Assembly: GCF_026104355.1 (NCBI RefSeq)
Contig: NZ_CP110535.1
Coordinates: 1,922,001-1,986,000, forward strand
Source: Halomonas sp. BDJS001
Lineage (GTDB): Bacteria > Pseudomonadota > Gammaproteobacteria > Pseudomonadales > Halomonadaceae
Length of the DNA: 64,000 nt
Reading direction: 5' to 3'
Shown here: positions 29,908-39,215 of the stretch, piece after piece
How positions within the stretch are numbered: position 1 is the first letter of the stretch
How the letters are laid out: every line of letters begins with the position of its first letter
Translations under genes and position numbers: made by a program
Notes under the pieces: model-generated
What the model was told of the DNA's origin: nothing
Seen by the model: the letters and a program-made list of their open reading frames with translations, nothing else
Databases searched by the model: none

Positions 29908-31307
29908 TGATGGCCATGTTGGGAAAACGGCGGCCAGCCAGGCCCGCATCAGGGCATTCTGGGCTGGCGCGCACACCGGGTGGTAAGGCTCCGCATACTG
30001 CTATAGAGGATGCGTCGCCGCTGATCATTGAACGTTTGGCTCATGATGGGCGTGGGGTTGCCCACGCAGCCAACGGGAAAACCGTATTTGTCGATCAGGC
30101 GCTGCCCGGTGAACAGGTCGAAGTGGCGATTCATCTGACCCGCAAACGCTTCGACGAAGCGCATATCAAATCGTTGCTAACCACTTCCGAGCTGCGTGTC
30201 ACACCGCCTTGCCCACATTTTGGCCACTGCGGCGGCTGCGATTTACAGCACCTCAGTGTCGACGCCCAGCGCGCCCATAAACGTGAAGTAGTGCGTGATC
30301 TATTTGCTCGCCAGGGTATAACGCTAGACGAAATCGGCTCGATTCAAGGCGGCGATCAGGGCTATCGGCGCCGGGCACGGCTAGGGGTCAAAGTCGACAG
30401 CCAGGGCACTACGCGCCTGGGGTTTCGTGCCGCTCATAGCCACCGCCTGGTGGATATTGAGCGCTGCCCGGTATTGGTCGATGCCTTACAGCGCCTGTTA
30501 TCCCCTCTGCGTGAGCTGCTGAGTACGTTAGAGGCGCCGCGCCAGGTAGGGCACATCGAATTATTGGCAACGGCAACCGCGCAGGTTGTGTTGGTTCGTC
30601 AGTTAAAAGAGCACGCCGGGGACGCTGAACGCTGGCAAGCCTTTGCGCAGCAGCAAAAAGTGGCGCTAGGCACCTGGTTGGGGCGTGAAACACCCACACT
30701 GCACTGGCATGGCGCAGCGCCGGCGCTTGAAGAGTCGCTAGCGGTGGATGGTCAGCCACCGCTTAGCTTAAGTTTTGCACCGGGGGATTTTTTACAGGTC
30801 AACGCCCAGGTTAATCAGCAAATGATCGCCCAGGTCATCCAGTGGCTTGCGCCCAGGTCAGGGCAAAAACTACTCGACTTTTTTGCCGGTATCGGAAATT
30901 TTAGCTTGCCCATAGCGGCAGCGGGCGCGGAGGTGCATGCGGTGGAAGGTAACCCTGCCATGGTGGCGCGCATAGCCATTAATGCCAAGCGTAACCAACT
31001 GATGGTTAGCGGCCAACAGGCTGATTTGAACAGCGCTGCCAGCGTAAATGCGCTATTAACTGAGTATGGCGGTAGCGATGCGCTGGTACTCGACCCGCCG
31101 CGTAGTGGTGCTGAAGTCATTTGTCAGGCGCTGGCGCGCCACCCGGTACCCAGGGTGGTCTATATTTCCTGTGATCCGGCGACGCTTGCCCGGGATGCGG
31201 CACATCTTGTGCATGCGGGTTACCGAGTCAAGCAAGTAGCAGTGGCGGATATGTTCCTTCACACTGCGCATATGGAAACGCTGATGCTGTTCGAGTACGG
31301 GGACTAG
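29907..31307 (+). CDS. rlmD: 23S rRNA (uracil-1939 C5) methyltransferase RlmD
   Basis: A 466-residue RumA-type tRNA/rRNA m5U methyltransferase. The 4Fe-4S ligands are Cys102, Cys108 and Cys111 (CPHFGHCGGC) and Cys187 (IERCPVL). A TRAM-like N-terminal domain lies at about 36-92. The SAM domain shows LLDFFAGIGNFSLPIA, and the catalytic cysteine is in YISCDPATLARD. Tandem ATGs at 29907 and 29910; AGGAG lies four or seven bases upstream. It overlaps cysM by one base. The cysM-rlmD-relA-mazG order is typical of gammaproteobacteria. Confidence 0.95.
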   Translation: MMAMLGKRRPARPASGHSGLARTPGGKAPHTAIEDASPLIIERLAHDGRGVAHAANGKTVFVDQALPGEQVEVAIHLTRKRFDEAHIKSLLTTSELRVTPPCPHFGHCGGCDLQHLSVDAQRAHKREVVRDLFARQGITLDEIGSIQGGDQGYRRRARLGVKVDSQGTTRLGFRAAHSHRLVDIERCPVLVDALQRLLSPLRELLSTLEAPRQVGHIELLATATAQVVLVRQLKEHAGDAERWQAFAQQQKVALGTWLGRETPTLHWHGAAPALEESLAVDGQPPLSLSFAPGDFLQVNAQVNQQMIAQVIQWLAPRSGQKLLDFFAGIGNFSLPIAAAGAEVHAVEGNPAMVARIAINAKRNQLMVSGQQADLNSAASVNALLTEYGGSDALVLDPPRSGAEVICQALARHPVPRVVYISCDPATLARDAAHLVHAGYRVKQVAVADMFLHTAHMETLMLFEYGD

Positions 31308-31380
31308 ACGTTTCCCCATCGCATCAAGCCACGGTGGCGGTCATGTAGAGACCGTCTCCCTGAAAGGATGAGTGATTGTC

Positions 31381-33657
31381 ATGGTGAAAGTGCGTGAAGA
31401 CCAGCCGCTAACCGCAAGCGGAAAGGTGGACATACAACAATGGTTAACGCGCCTTCAGGAGGATGTGCGTGTACGTGAACCTGAGCGTTTAGTCGAGGCC
31501 TGTGAGCTCGCTGAGCAGTTAGAGCTTGAGGCACCGCGTACCCATCGTGTATGGCTGTCGCCAGGCTCTAGCTTTCGCATGGGTCTGGAAATGGCCGATA
31601 TTCTTGGTGAATTAAAACTAGATCAGGCGACACTTGAGGCCGCCGTTCTCTACCGCGCGGTGCGGGAAGGATTGCTGAGCCTCGAGTCGGTAGCAAAGCG
31701 TTTTGGCGAAGAAGTAGCCAGCCTGATTGATGGCGTGCTGCAAATGGCCGCGATCAGCTACCCATTGGCGCCTGACCATGGGATGGGCCAGCACAATCAG
31801 CAGGAGAACCTGCGCAAGATGCTGGTTAACATGGTGGGCGATGTACGCGTGGCGTTGATCAAAATTGCTGAACGTACCTGTGCCCTACGTCAGGTAAAGG
31901 ATGCTCCCCGGGAAAAGTGTTTACAGGTTGCCAGAGAAGTTGCCGATATCTATGCGCCGTTAGCGCACCGCTTAGGCATTGGGCAACTGAAGTGGGAGCT
32001 GGAAGACCTATCGTTTCGTTACCTGCATGAAGATGAGTACAAAGCGATCGCCAAGCTTTTGGCGGAAAAGCGCCTCGACCGCGACCGCTATATTCACGAT
32101 GTGGTCGAAACCATCAAGAGCTTGATGGAAGCGCAGCACATCCACCGCTACGATGTGGATGGTCGGGCCAAACATATCTACTCGATCTGGCGCAAAATGA
32201 AGCGTAAGCGGATCGACTTCTCGCAGGTGCACGATGTACGTGCGGTGCGCATACTGGTGCCGGAAGTGGCGGACTGCTACACCGTGCTGGGGATTATTCA
32301 CTCGCGCTGGCACCATGTGCCCAACGAGTTTGACGACTACATCGCCAACCCCAAAAAGAACGGCTACCAGTCGCTGCACACCGCTGTTATGGGGCCGGAA
32401 AATAAAGTACTTGAAATCCAGATCCGCACCTTCGCCATGCACGACGAGGCGGAACTGGGCGTGTGTGCCCACTGGCGCTACAAAGGGCACGATACCAACG
32501 CCAAAAGCCGTAGCTACGAAGAGAAAATTGCCTGGCTGCGTCAGGTACTGGAGTGGCAGGACGAAGTGGGCGGCTTTGGCGATCTCCGCGAAGGGCTCTC
32601 GAGCGATGTGGCGCCTGACCGCATTTACGTTTTCACTCCCGACGGTCACGTGATTGATCTGCCGCGGATTGCCACACCGATCGATTTCGCCTATCGGGTG
32701 CATACCGAAATTGGCCACCGCTGTCGGGGCGCCAAGATTAACGGGCGCATTGTGCCGCTCACCTACAAGTTAAAAACTGGCCAGCAGATTGAAATTCTTA
32801 CCGCCACCAAGGGGGGGCCAAGCCGCGACTGGTTAAACCCCAGCCTGGGCTATGTACGTACTTCCCGGGCACGGGCCAAAATCCAGGCGTGGTTTAAACA
32901 TCAGGCGCGGGATCAAAACCTGGATGAGGGGCGCGTGCTGTTTGACCGAGAAATGCGCCGCCTGGATGTCGAGGGCCTCGATCTGCCCAAACTGGCCAAG
33001 GCCGTCAACTACCAAAACGCCGAGGACATGTACGCGGCCATCGGCGCCGGTGACCTGCGTATCGGTCAGGTGCTGCACCAGGCCCAGCAGCTATTTGGTG
33101 AAACCGATGACCAGGAGCAGCTCGACCGCCTGCTGGCCAAGCCAAAGCGTCAATCCAGCAAAGCCACCAAAAGCGATATCACGGTGCTCGGTGTTGGCAA
33201 CCTTAAAACCAGTATGGCCAACTGCTGCCGCCCAGTGCCCGGCGAACCGATTATCGGCTTTATTACCCAGGGGCGTGGTGTCACCGTGCACCGCCAGGAC
33301 TGCAGCAATATTCTGCAATTGCGCCTGGACGAACCCCAGCGCATTATCGAAGTGGAGTGGGGCGAGCGCGCCCAAACTCGTTATCCGGTGACCATCGAGA
33401 TTCAGGCCTGGGATCGTTCCGGGCTGCTGCGCGATGTCACGGGCCTGCTGGGTAATGAAAAGGTCAACGTACTCGCCGTGAACACGCTCACCGATACCGA
33501 TGAAGGCATTGCCCGGCTGCGCATTACTCTGGAAGTCGATGGCCTTGAATCCCTGGGGCGGTTGTTCTCGCGTATCCAGCAGTTGCCCAACGTTACCGAA
33601 GTACGTCGTTTGCGCAACGCCGACCTGGATCAACAAGTTCGCAAGGGAGGAGCATAA
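31381..33657 (+). CDS. relA: GTP pyrophosphokinase RelA
   Basis: A 758-residue ribosome-associated (p)ppGpp synthetase of the stringent response. The N-terminal hydrolase-like domain lacks the His-Asp pair and reads LYRAVREG where active enzymes have HD, so only synthesis is expected. The synthetase domain has RVKHIYSIWRKMKRKRIDF-like and NPKKNGYQSLHT segments (about 245-330). TGS follows (DRIYVFTPDGHVIDLP), then a Cys/His region (CCRPVPGEPIIGF) and a C-terminal ACT domain. The ATG at 31381 is chosen by similarity to known RelA N-termini; the GTG at 31372 is closer to AAGGA and remains possible. mazG overlaps by one base. Confidence 0.95.
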   Translation: MVKVREDQPLTASGKVDIQQWLTRLQEDVRVREPERLVEACELAEQLELEAPRTHRVWLSPGSSFRMGLEMADILGELKLDQATLEAAVLYRAVREGLLSLESVAKRFGEEVASLIDGVLQMAAISYPLAPDHGMGQHNQQENLRKMLVNMVGDVRVALIKIAERTCALRQVKDAPREKCLQVAREVADIYAPLAHRLGIGQLKWELEDLSFRYLHEDEYKAIAKLLAEKRLDRDRYIHDVVETIKSLMEAQHIHRYDVDGRAKHIYSIWRKMKRKRIDFSQVHDVRAVRILVPEVADCYTVLGIIHSRWHHVPNEFDDYIANPKKNGYQSLHTAVMGPENKVLEIQIRTFAMHDEAELGVCAHWRYKGHDTNAKSRSYEEKIAWLRQVLEWQDEVGGFGDLREGLSSDVAPDRIYVFTPDGHVIDLPRIATPIDFAYRVHTEIGHRCRGAKINGRIVPLTYKLKTGQQIEILTATKGGPSRDWLNPSLGYVRTSRARAKIQAWFKHQARDQNLDEGRVLFDREMRRLDVEGLDLPKLAKAVNYQNAEDMYAAIGAGDLRIGQVLHQAQQLFGETDDQEQLDRLLAKPKRQSSKATKSDITVLGVGNLKTSMANCCRPVPGEPIIGFITQGRGVTVHRQDCSNILQLRLDEPQRIIEVEWGERAQTRYPVTIEIQAWDRSGLLRDVTGLLGNEKVNVLAVNTLTDTDEGIARLRITLEVDGLESLGRLFSRIQQLPNVTEVRRLRNADLDQQVRKGGA

Positions 33658-34496
33658 TGCGTCACGGTATCGATGACCTGCTGACCTTGATGCAGGTGCT
33701 GCGCGACCGGGAGCAGGGCTGCCCCTGGGATCTCCAGCAGGATTGGGACACTATTGTGCCTCACACCCTGGAAGAAGCCTACGAGGTCGCTGATGCCATC
33801 GAACGGCGCGCTTTTGACGAGCTACCCGGCGAGCTGGGCGATCTGCTCTTTCAAGTGGTCTACTACGCCCAATTCGGCGCGGAAGAGCAGCGCTTCGACT
33901 TTGCCGATATCGTCGATACGCTGACCGCCAAAATGCTGCGCCGCCATCCTCACGTATTCCCGGAAGGCACCCTGGCTTCCCGCCGCCCGCCGGGTGTGAA
34001 TGCCGAGGAAGTACAAACCCAGCAGGTCAACAGCCGCTGGGAGGCGCTTAAAGCCGATGAGCGTGCTGAAAGGGCCGTTGAGCAGCCCTCTGTGCTCGAC
34101 GATGTACCGCGCACGCTGCCCGCGCTTAGCCGTGCTGCCAAGCTGTCTAAACGCGCGGCTCGGGTAGGCTTTGACTGGCCCGATGCGCGCGGCGTGGTGG
34201 CTAAAATTCGTGAAGAACTGGCCGAAGTGGAAGAGGCGCTCGCCGCCGGTGATCAACAGCACGCCCAGGAAGAAGTCGGCGACTTGCTGTTTGCAGTGAC
34301 CAATCTTGCCCGCACGCTGAAGGCTGACCCGGAGCAGTGCCTGCGCGCGACCAATGCCAAGTTTGAGCGCCGTTTCCGTTTTGTCGAGCGCGAGCTTAGC
34401 GCTGCCCAGCGGCCATTAACGGAGGCTTCCCTAGACGAGATGGAAGCCCACTGGCAGGCGGCGAAAGCAGAAGAAAAACAATCTACACATTCCTGA
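33657..34496 (+). CDS. mazG: Nucleoside triphosphate pyrophosphohydrolase MazG
   Basis: A 279-residue two-domain MazG that hydrolyses nucleoside triphosphates to monophosphates and can lower (p)ppGpp in other bacteria. Domain 1 (about 5-115) has the metal-binding EEAYEVADAIE and ELGDLLFQVVYYAQ. Domain 2 (about 150-270) repeats the pattern with EELAEVEEAL and EEVGDLLFAVTNLAR. It begins on the last base of the relA stop codon (TAATG), so it is co-translated with relA, the common relA-mazG arrangement. Confidence 0.95.
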   Translation: MRHGIDDLLTLMQVLRDREQGCPWDLQQDWDTIVPHTLEEAYEVADAIERRAFDELPGELGDLLFQVVYYAQFGAEEQRFDFADIVDTLTAKMLRRHPHVFPEGTLASRRPPGVNAEEVQTQQVNSRWEALKADERAERAVEQPSVLDDVPRTLPALSRAAKLSKRAARVGFDWPDARGVVAKIREELAEVEEALAAGDQQHAQEEVGDLLFAVTNLARTLKADPEQCLRATNAKFERRFRFVERELSAAQRPLTEASLDEMEAHWQAAKAEEKQSTHS

Positions 34497-34534
34497 TTTA
34501 ATAATGATGCGACCCCTGCAAGGAGGCCATGCCA

Positions 34535-37183
34535 ATGAGTCACGACCTACACGAATCCCTGCGTGATAACGTGCGTATTCTGGGCGATAGCCTGGGGCGC
34601 ACCATTGCCGATGATTTGGGCCAGGCATTTGTCGATAAAATTGAAACCATTCGCGCCCACGCCAAGCGCGGGCGCCAGGGCGACTCGCTGCAGCAGCGCG
34701 AATTGATCGAGTACCTGCGCGAGCTGCCCGAGCGGGATCTGCTGCCGGTCACCCGGGCGTTCAACCAGTTTTTAAACCTAGCCAATATTGCCGAGCAGCA
34801 CTACCGGGCGCGCTTTCGTCGGGTTGAGGACTACAAGCCTGGCTCCCAGCCGGTGTTGGGTGAACTGCTTGAGCGTGCTCAGCAGGCGGGCAACTCACCG
34901 CGTAAACTGGTCGAGGCCCTCGCCAATATGCGCGTAGAGTTGGTGCTCACCGCTCACCCCACGGAAGTTATCCGGCGTACCTTGATCCAAAAATATGACG
35001 CCATTGATGAGTGCCTCACCGCTATTGAGAGCTCAGATGACTACCCTGAGCGGGGTGCCCGCGCCCAGGGCCGCCTGGAAGAACTGATTAGCCAGGCGTG
35101 GCATACCGATGAGATTCGCCACGAGCGGCCCACCCCGGTGGACGAGGCCAAGTGGGGCTTTGCGGTGATTGAGAACTCGCTGTGGCAGGCGGTGCCAGAT
35201 TTCCATAGAGATTTGGATAACCTGCTGCTGGATACCGCCGGTGAACGCCTGCCACTGGATGCCGCCCCCATTCGCTACGCCTCCTGGATGGGCGGCGACC
35301 GCGATGGCAACCCCAACGTCACAGCTAAAGTGACCCGCGAGGTGCTGCTGTTAGGTCGCTGGATGGCCGCCGATCTTTATCTACGCGATCTCGAACAGCT
35401 TAAAACCGAGCTCTCCATGTGGAAGGCGAATAGTGCGCTCAAAGCCGAGGCGGGGGATGTGGCCGAGCCCTACCGCGAAGTGCTTAAACGTCTGCTCGCA
35501 CGCATGGAGTCCACCCGGGATTGGGCCAAAGCAGAGTTGGAAGGGCACAACTATAACGGCGGGCCGATTATCGAAACCCGCGACCAGCTCTATTCACCGC
35601 TGCTCGCCTGCTACCGTTCGCTATGCGATGTGGGGCTGGACACTATCGCTAACGGCGCGCTGCTGGATACTCTGCGCCGGGTAGCCGTTTTTGGCGTCAC
35701 CCTAACCAAGCTCGATCTGCGCCAAGAGGCCAGCCGCCATGCCCAGGTGATTGAAGAGCTGACTAGCGCCCTGGGTCTGGGCCATTACCAGGAGTGGGAC
35801 GAAGCCAAACGTCAGGCTTTTCTGCTTGAGGAACTAACTTCACGTCGCCCGCTGATTCCGCGCCGCTGGGAATGCTCCGCCGAGTCCCGCGAAGTGCTGG
35901 ATACCTTCAAAGTCATAGCACAGGAACATTCCGAAGCGCTGGGAACTTACATCATTTCCATGGCCGCTGAGCCCTCGGACGTGCTCACCGTGGCGCTGCT
36001 GATGAAAGAGGTGGGAGGGCAGGTAACGCTACCTATTGCACCGCTGTTTGAAACCCTTAACGACCTGGATCACGCAGGCGATGTGGTGGATCAACTGCTG
36101 GCGATACCGGGCTACCGTTCTCTGATCGATGACCGTCAGGAGGTCATGATTGGCTACTCGGACTCAGCAAAAGATGCCGGTCAGTTAGCCGCTGCCTGGG
36201 CGCAGTATCGCGCTCAGGAGTCGTTGGTGAATGTGTGTCACCGACACGGCGTTGATTTGACCCTGTTCCACGGTCGTGGCGGCACCGTGGGCCGTGGCGG
36301 CGGCCCAGCGCATGCGGCGATTCTCTCCCAGCCCCCCGGTTCGGTAAACGGCAGTTTGAGGGTGACCGAGCAGGGCGAGATGATTCGCTTCAAGTTTGGT
36401 CAGCCCGATATCGCCCTTCGCTCCATGGAGATCTACGCCTGCGCGGTGCTGGAAGCCACGCTACTGCCACCGCGTGCTCCGGAACCCCACTGGCGCGAGG
36501 AGATGGATCAGCTCGCCAAAGTAGCGCATACCGCCTATGTAGGCGTGGTGCGCGAAGACCCCGATTTTGTCCCCTATTTCCGGGCGGTCACACCAGAAGG
36601 TGCCTTGGGCAGGCTGCCGTTGGGCTCACGCCCCACCAAGCGGCGCCAGGATGGCGGGGTGGAAACCCTGCGCGCCATCCCATGGATTTTCGCCTGGACG
36701 CAGATTCGCTTAATGTTACCGGCGTGGCTGGGCAGCGGCGAAGCCTTCTCGCGACGCTTGGAGCAGCCCGGCGGGCGTGATGTGCTGCAAGAGATGCGCA
36801 ATGAGTGGCCCTTCTTTGGCACCTACCTGGACATGCTGGAGATGCTGCTGGCCAAAGCCGATGTGGCGATTGCCGCTTACTACGAGCACCGCTTGGTCGA
36901 TGAACCCTCGTTGAAGGCATTGGGTAAACAGCTGCGTGAACGCTTTGGGCGCTTGGAAGAGGCCGTGCTGGATATCTTGCAGCAGGAGAAACTGCTGGAG
37001 AATACGCCGCTGATTCGCCAGGCGATTGATGTGCGTAATCCCTACATCGATCCGCTCCACGGCCTGCAGGCGGAGCTGCTGCAGCGGAACCGCGACGCCG
37101 ATGGGGCCATTAGCGCCGATCTTTCCCGTGCACTGATGGTCACCATGGCGGGGATAGCGGCGGGTCTACGTAACACGGGCTAA
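34535..37183 (+). CDS. ppc: Phosphoenolpyruvate carboxylase
   Basis: An 882-residue cytosolic enzyme that carboxylates phosphoenolpyruvate to oxaloacetate to refill the citric acid cycle. Active-site motifs: VLTAHPTEVIRRTL with the catalytic His, ASWMGGDRDGNP, GYSDSAKDAGQLAA, and the glycine-rich FHGRGGTVGRGGGP. The C-terminus ends in the conserved RNTG. An ATG at 34529 is in frame, but the ATG at 34535 is eight bases from AAGGAGG and is preferred. It stands alone between mazG and the DUF924 gene. Confidence 0.96.
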   Translation: MSHDLHESLRDNVRILGDSLGRTIADDLGQAFVDKIETIRAHAKRGRQGDSLQQRELIEYLRELPERDLLPVTRAFNQFLNLANIAEQHYRARFRRVEDYKPGSQPVLGELLERAQQAGNSPRKLVEALANMRVELVLTAHPTEVIRRTLIQKYDAIDECLTAIESSDDYPERGARAQGRLEELISQAWHTDEIRHERPTPVDEAKWGFAVIENSLWQAVPDFHRDLDNLLLDTAGERLPLDAAPIRYASWMGGDRDGNPNVTAKVTREVLLLGRWMAADLYLRDLEQLKTELSMWKANSALKAEAGDVAEPYREVLKRLLARMESTRDWAKAELEGHNYNGGPIIETRDQLYSPLLACYRSLCDVGLDTIANGALLDTLRRVAVFGVTLTKLDLRQEASRHAQVIEELTSALGLGHYQEWDEAKRQAFLLEELTSRRPLIPRRWECSAESREVLDTFKVIAQEHSEALGTYIISMAAEPSDVLTVALLMKEVGGQVTLPIAPLFETLNDLDHAGDVVDQLLAIPGYRSLIDDRQEVMIGYSDSAKDAGQLAAAWAQYRAQESLVNVCHRHGVDLTLFHGRGGTVGRGGGPAHAAILSQPPGSVNGSLRVTEQGEMIRFKFGQPDIALRSMEIYACAVLEATLLPPRAPEPHWREEMDQLAKVAHTAYVGVVREDPDFVPYFRAVTPEGALGRLPLGSRPTKRRQDGGVETLRAIPWIFAWTQIRLMLPAWLGSGEAFSRRLEQPGGRDVLQEMRNEWPFFGTYLDMLEMLLAKADVAIAAYYEHRLVDEPSLKALGKQLRERFGRLEEAVLDILQQEKLLENTPLIRQAIDVRNPYIDPLHGLQAELLQRNRDADGAISADLSRALMVTMAGIAAGLRNTG

Positions 37184-37239
37184 GCAATACCGATTAGGCA
37201 ACATCGGCATTTTTAAACTTCATTAAGCAGGAGGCGTCA

Positions 37240-37785
37240 ATGTCCTTAGAGGCTCAAGCGGTACTCGATTTCTGGTTTGAGGCGTTGACGCCTGCTCAAT
37301 GGTTTAAAAAAGACCCTGAGATGGATCGGATGATCTTGCAGCGATTTGGCGCACTGCATACGCAGGCTTCACAGTGCGAGTGTTACCCATGGCGGAAAAC
37401 GGCCGAAGGGCGACTGGCAGAGATCATTGTGCTGGATCAGTTCTCGCGCAATATTTACCGTGATGATGCTCGCGCCTTTGCCACGGATGCTTTAGCGCTG
37501 GCGCTAGCGCAAGAGGCCGTCGCCGCTGGGGCAGACGCAGAACTAACCAGCGAGCAGCGTGCGTTTTTGTATATGCCCTATATGCATAGCGAATCCGTGG
37601 CCATTCATAAGCTGGCGATGCAGTTGTTTGACCAGCCGGGGTTAGAGAATAACTACGACTTTGAAGTGCGCCACAAGGCGATTATCGATCGCTTTGGGCG
37701 TTACCCGCACCGTAACGCCTTGTTGGGGCGGGCCTCTACCGACGAGGAGTTGGCCTTCTTAAAGGAGCCCGGCTCCTCTTTTTAA
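37240..37785 (+). CDS. DUF924 family protein
   Basis: A 181-residue helical protein of the DUF924 family, which resembles TPR-like folds; its function is not established. Family hallmarks are VLDFWFEALTPAQWFKKDPEMD at the N-terminus, LAEIIVLDQFSRNIYRDDARAF in the middle, and the MPYMHSES and RFGRYPHRN segments. It has a strong AGGAG ribosome-binding site and its own intergenic gap on both sides. A weak hairpin (CCGAT / ATCGG, 37190-37207) followed by TTTTT in the preceding gap may end the ppc transcript. Confidence 0.85.
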   Translation: MSLEAQAVLDFWFEALTPAQWFKKDPEMDRMILQRFGALHTQASQCECYPWRKTAEGRLAEIIVLDQFSRNIYRDDARAFATDALALALAQEAVAAGADAELTSEQRAFLYMPYMHSESVAIHKLAMQLFDQPGLENNYDFEVRHKAIIDRFGRYPHRNALLGRASTDEELAFLKEPGSSF

Positions 37786-37821
37786 CTGTTTGCTTATTAC
37801 CCATTAGCCACGTGGCGGTTT

Positions 37822-38883
37822 ATGTCGTTTCGAAAATCTACCCGGATCAATAAGTACATTAGCGAGAGCGGTATGTGCTCCCGCCGTGAAGCCGACCGCT
37901 TTGTGGAGCAGGGCAACGTGTGGATTAACGGTCGCCGTGCCACCACTGGCGATCAGGTGGTGGCGGGAGACTTGGTGAAGGTCAATGGTCAGGAGATCGA
38001 GCCTCAGGAGGAGGAGGATCTGGTGCTGATCGCGCTGAACAAGCCGGTGGGCATTGTCAGTACCACCGAGTCCAGCGAAAAGGACAATATCGTTGAGTTT
38101 GTGAAGCATGGCACACGTATTTTCCCCATTGGGCGGCTCGACAAAGACTCCCAAGGGTTGATTTTTTTGACCAATAATGGTGACTTGGTTAATAAGATTC
38201 TGCGCGCCAATAACAACCACGAAAAAGAGTACCAGGTGACGGTGAACAAGCCGATTACCGACGAGTTTATCGAGGGTATGCAGCGCGGCGTGCCGATTCT
38301 GGGCAAGGTGACCAAGCGCTGCAAGTTACAAAAAGAGTCCACCTTTGTATTCACGATTACATTGGTACAGGGGCTCAATCGGCAAATTCGCCGTATGTGC
38401 GAATACTTCGGCTATGAGGTTACCCAACTGATCCGCACGCGGATTATGAATGTGTCGCTTAAAGGCTTAGCCCTGGGTGACTGGCGCGATCTCACGCCTA
38501 AAGAGATTGATACCATTATCGCCTTGACCGAACGCTCAGAGGCGGCACCCGAGAAGAAGAGTAAAGCGAAGCCAGAAAGACCCAACTACAGCTCAGGCGC
38601 AGGAAAGGCAAAACCGCCTGCTGCGAAAAGGCGGCCGGCCAAAGCAGGTGCGAAGGCAACTGGTGCCAAAGCCACCGGGGTTAAACCGCTTCCCAAAGGT
38701 AAAAAAGCCGCCAGCGGAAAAGTCAGTGGAAAAACAGGTACCGGCCCGAAAGGCGGTGTGGCAGGCAAGCCGCACCCCAAGGGCGGTAAAGCCCCCGGCA
38801 AGCCCGGTGCTAAAGGTAAGCCCGTGGGTAACGGCCGCGGTAAGCCAGCGGCGGGCGGTAAACCTTCTCAGCGACGCAAATAG
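37822..38883 (+). CDS. rluF: 23S rRNA pseudouridine(2604) synthase RluF with basic low-complexity tail
   Basis: A 353-residue RsuA/RluB/E/F-type pseudouridine synthase. An S4 domain (about 8-65, [14 protein letters not shown] with [10 protein letters not shown]) precedes the catalytic domain with [16 protein letters not shown], whose Asp is catalytic. [15 protein letters not shown] and [12 protein letters not shown] match RluF closely. From about residue 235 to the end the protein is a Lys/Gly/Pro/Ala-rich tail with repeated GKP and AKATG units, some 60 residues longer than in Escherichia coli RluF. The start has only a weak ribosome-binding site. Confidence 0.92.
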   Translation: MSFRKSTRINKYISESGMCSRREADRFVEQGNVWINGRRATTGDQVVAGDLVKVNGQEIEPQEEEDLVLIALNKPVGIVSTTESSEKDNIVEFVKHGTRIFPIGRLDKDSQGLIFLTNNGDLVNKILRANNNHEKEYQVTVNKPITDEFIEGMQRGVPILGKVTKRCKLQKESTFVFTITLVQGLNRQIRRMCEYFGYEVTQLIRTRIMNVSLKGLALGDWRDLTPKEIDTIIALTERSEAAPEKKSKAKPERPNYSSGAGKAKPPAAKRRPAKAGAKATGAKATGVKPLPKGKKAASGKVSGKTGTGPKGGVAGKPHPKGGKAPGKPGAKGKPVGNGRGKPAAGGKPSQRRK

Positions 38884-38909
38884 CGCCTAACCCTTCAAGA
38901 GTCTCCACT

Positions 38910-39185
38910 GTGATTCCAATCGTCGCTTTTTACGCTTTGATTAGCGTTATCGCTTATATCACTTACGCTATCGACAAAAAGGCGGCTATTAACAACCGCC
39001 GTCGGGTGAGTGAAAAGTCGCTACATCTGCTTGGGATAGTGGGGGGCTGGCCGGGTGCGTTACTGGCCCAACAGCGGCTGCGGCATAAAACTCAAAAAAC
39101 CGCCTTTCAAGTGACGTTCTGGCTAACGGTTGTCGTAAATCTGGTCTGTGTAGGGTGGCTAACGGTTTCATTGAACCTCATTTAG
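38910..39185 (+). CDS. DUF1294 family small membrane protein
   Basis: A 91-residue protein with hydrophobic helices at about 3-20 and 68-88 and a basic middle part. The YAIDKKAAINNRRRVSEKSLHLLGIVGGWPGALLAQQRLRHKTQK segment (residues about 19-63) is the DUF1294 hallmark; the function is unknown. It begins at GTG, with AAGAG about eight bases upstream, 26 bp after rluF, so it is probably in the same transcript. Confidence 0.82.
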   Translation: MIPIVAFYALISVIAYITYAIDKKAAINNRRRVSEKSLHLLGIVGGWPGALLAQQRLRHKTQKTAFQVTFWLTVVVNLVCVGWLTVSLNLI

Positions 39186-39205
39186 CCACCCGTTTAGCCA
39201 CCCTA
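39151..39205. terminator. Inverted repeat at the end of the DUF1294 gene, convergent with trpG
   Basis: TAGGGTGGCTAACGG (39151-39165) is the reverse complement of CCGTTTAGCCACCCTA (39190-39205) except for one extra T. A shorter direct copy, TTTAGCCACCC, is at 39181-39191, giving two alternative hairpins. The first arm and the stop codon lie inside the repeat. It may form the shared end of the two convergent transcripts, but there is no T run. Confidence 0.45.
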
Positions 39206-39215
39206 TGCTGGGTGC

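Noticed and set aside
31381..32000. Bifunctional RelA/SpoT with hydrolase activity
   Set aside because: The His-Asp metal pair of the hydrolase domain is replaced by other residues, so only synthesis is expected.
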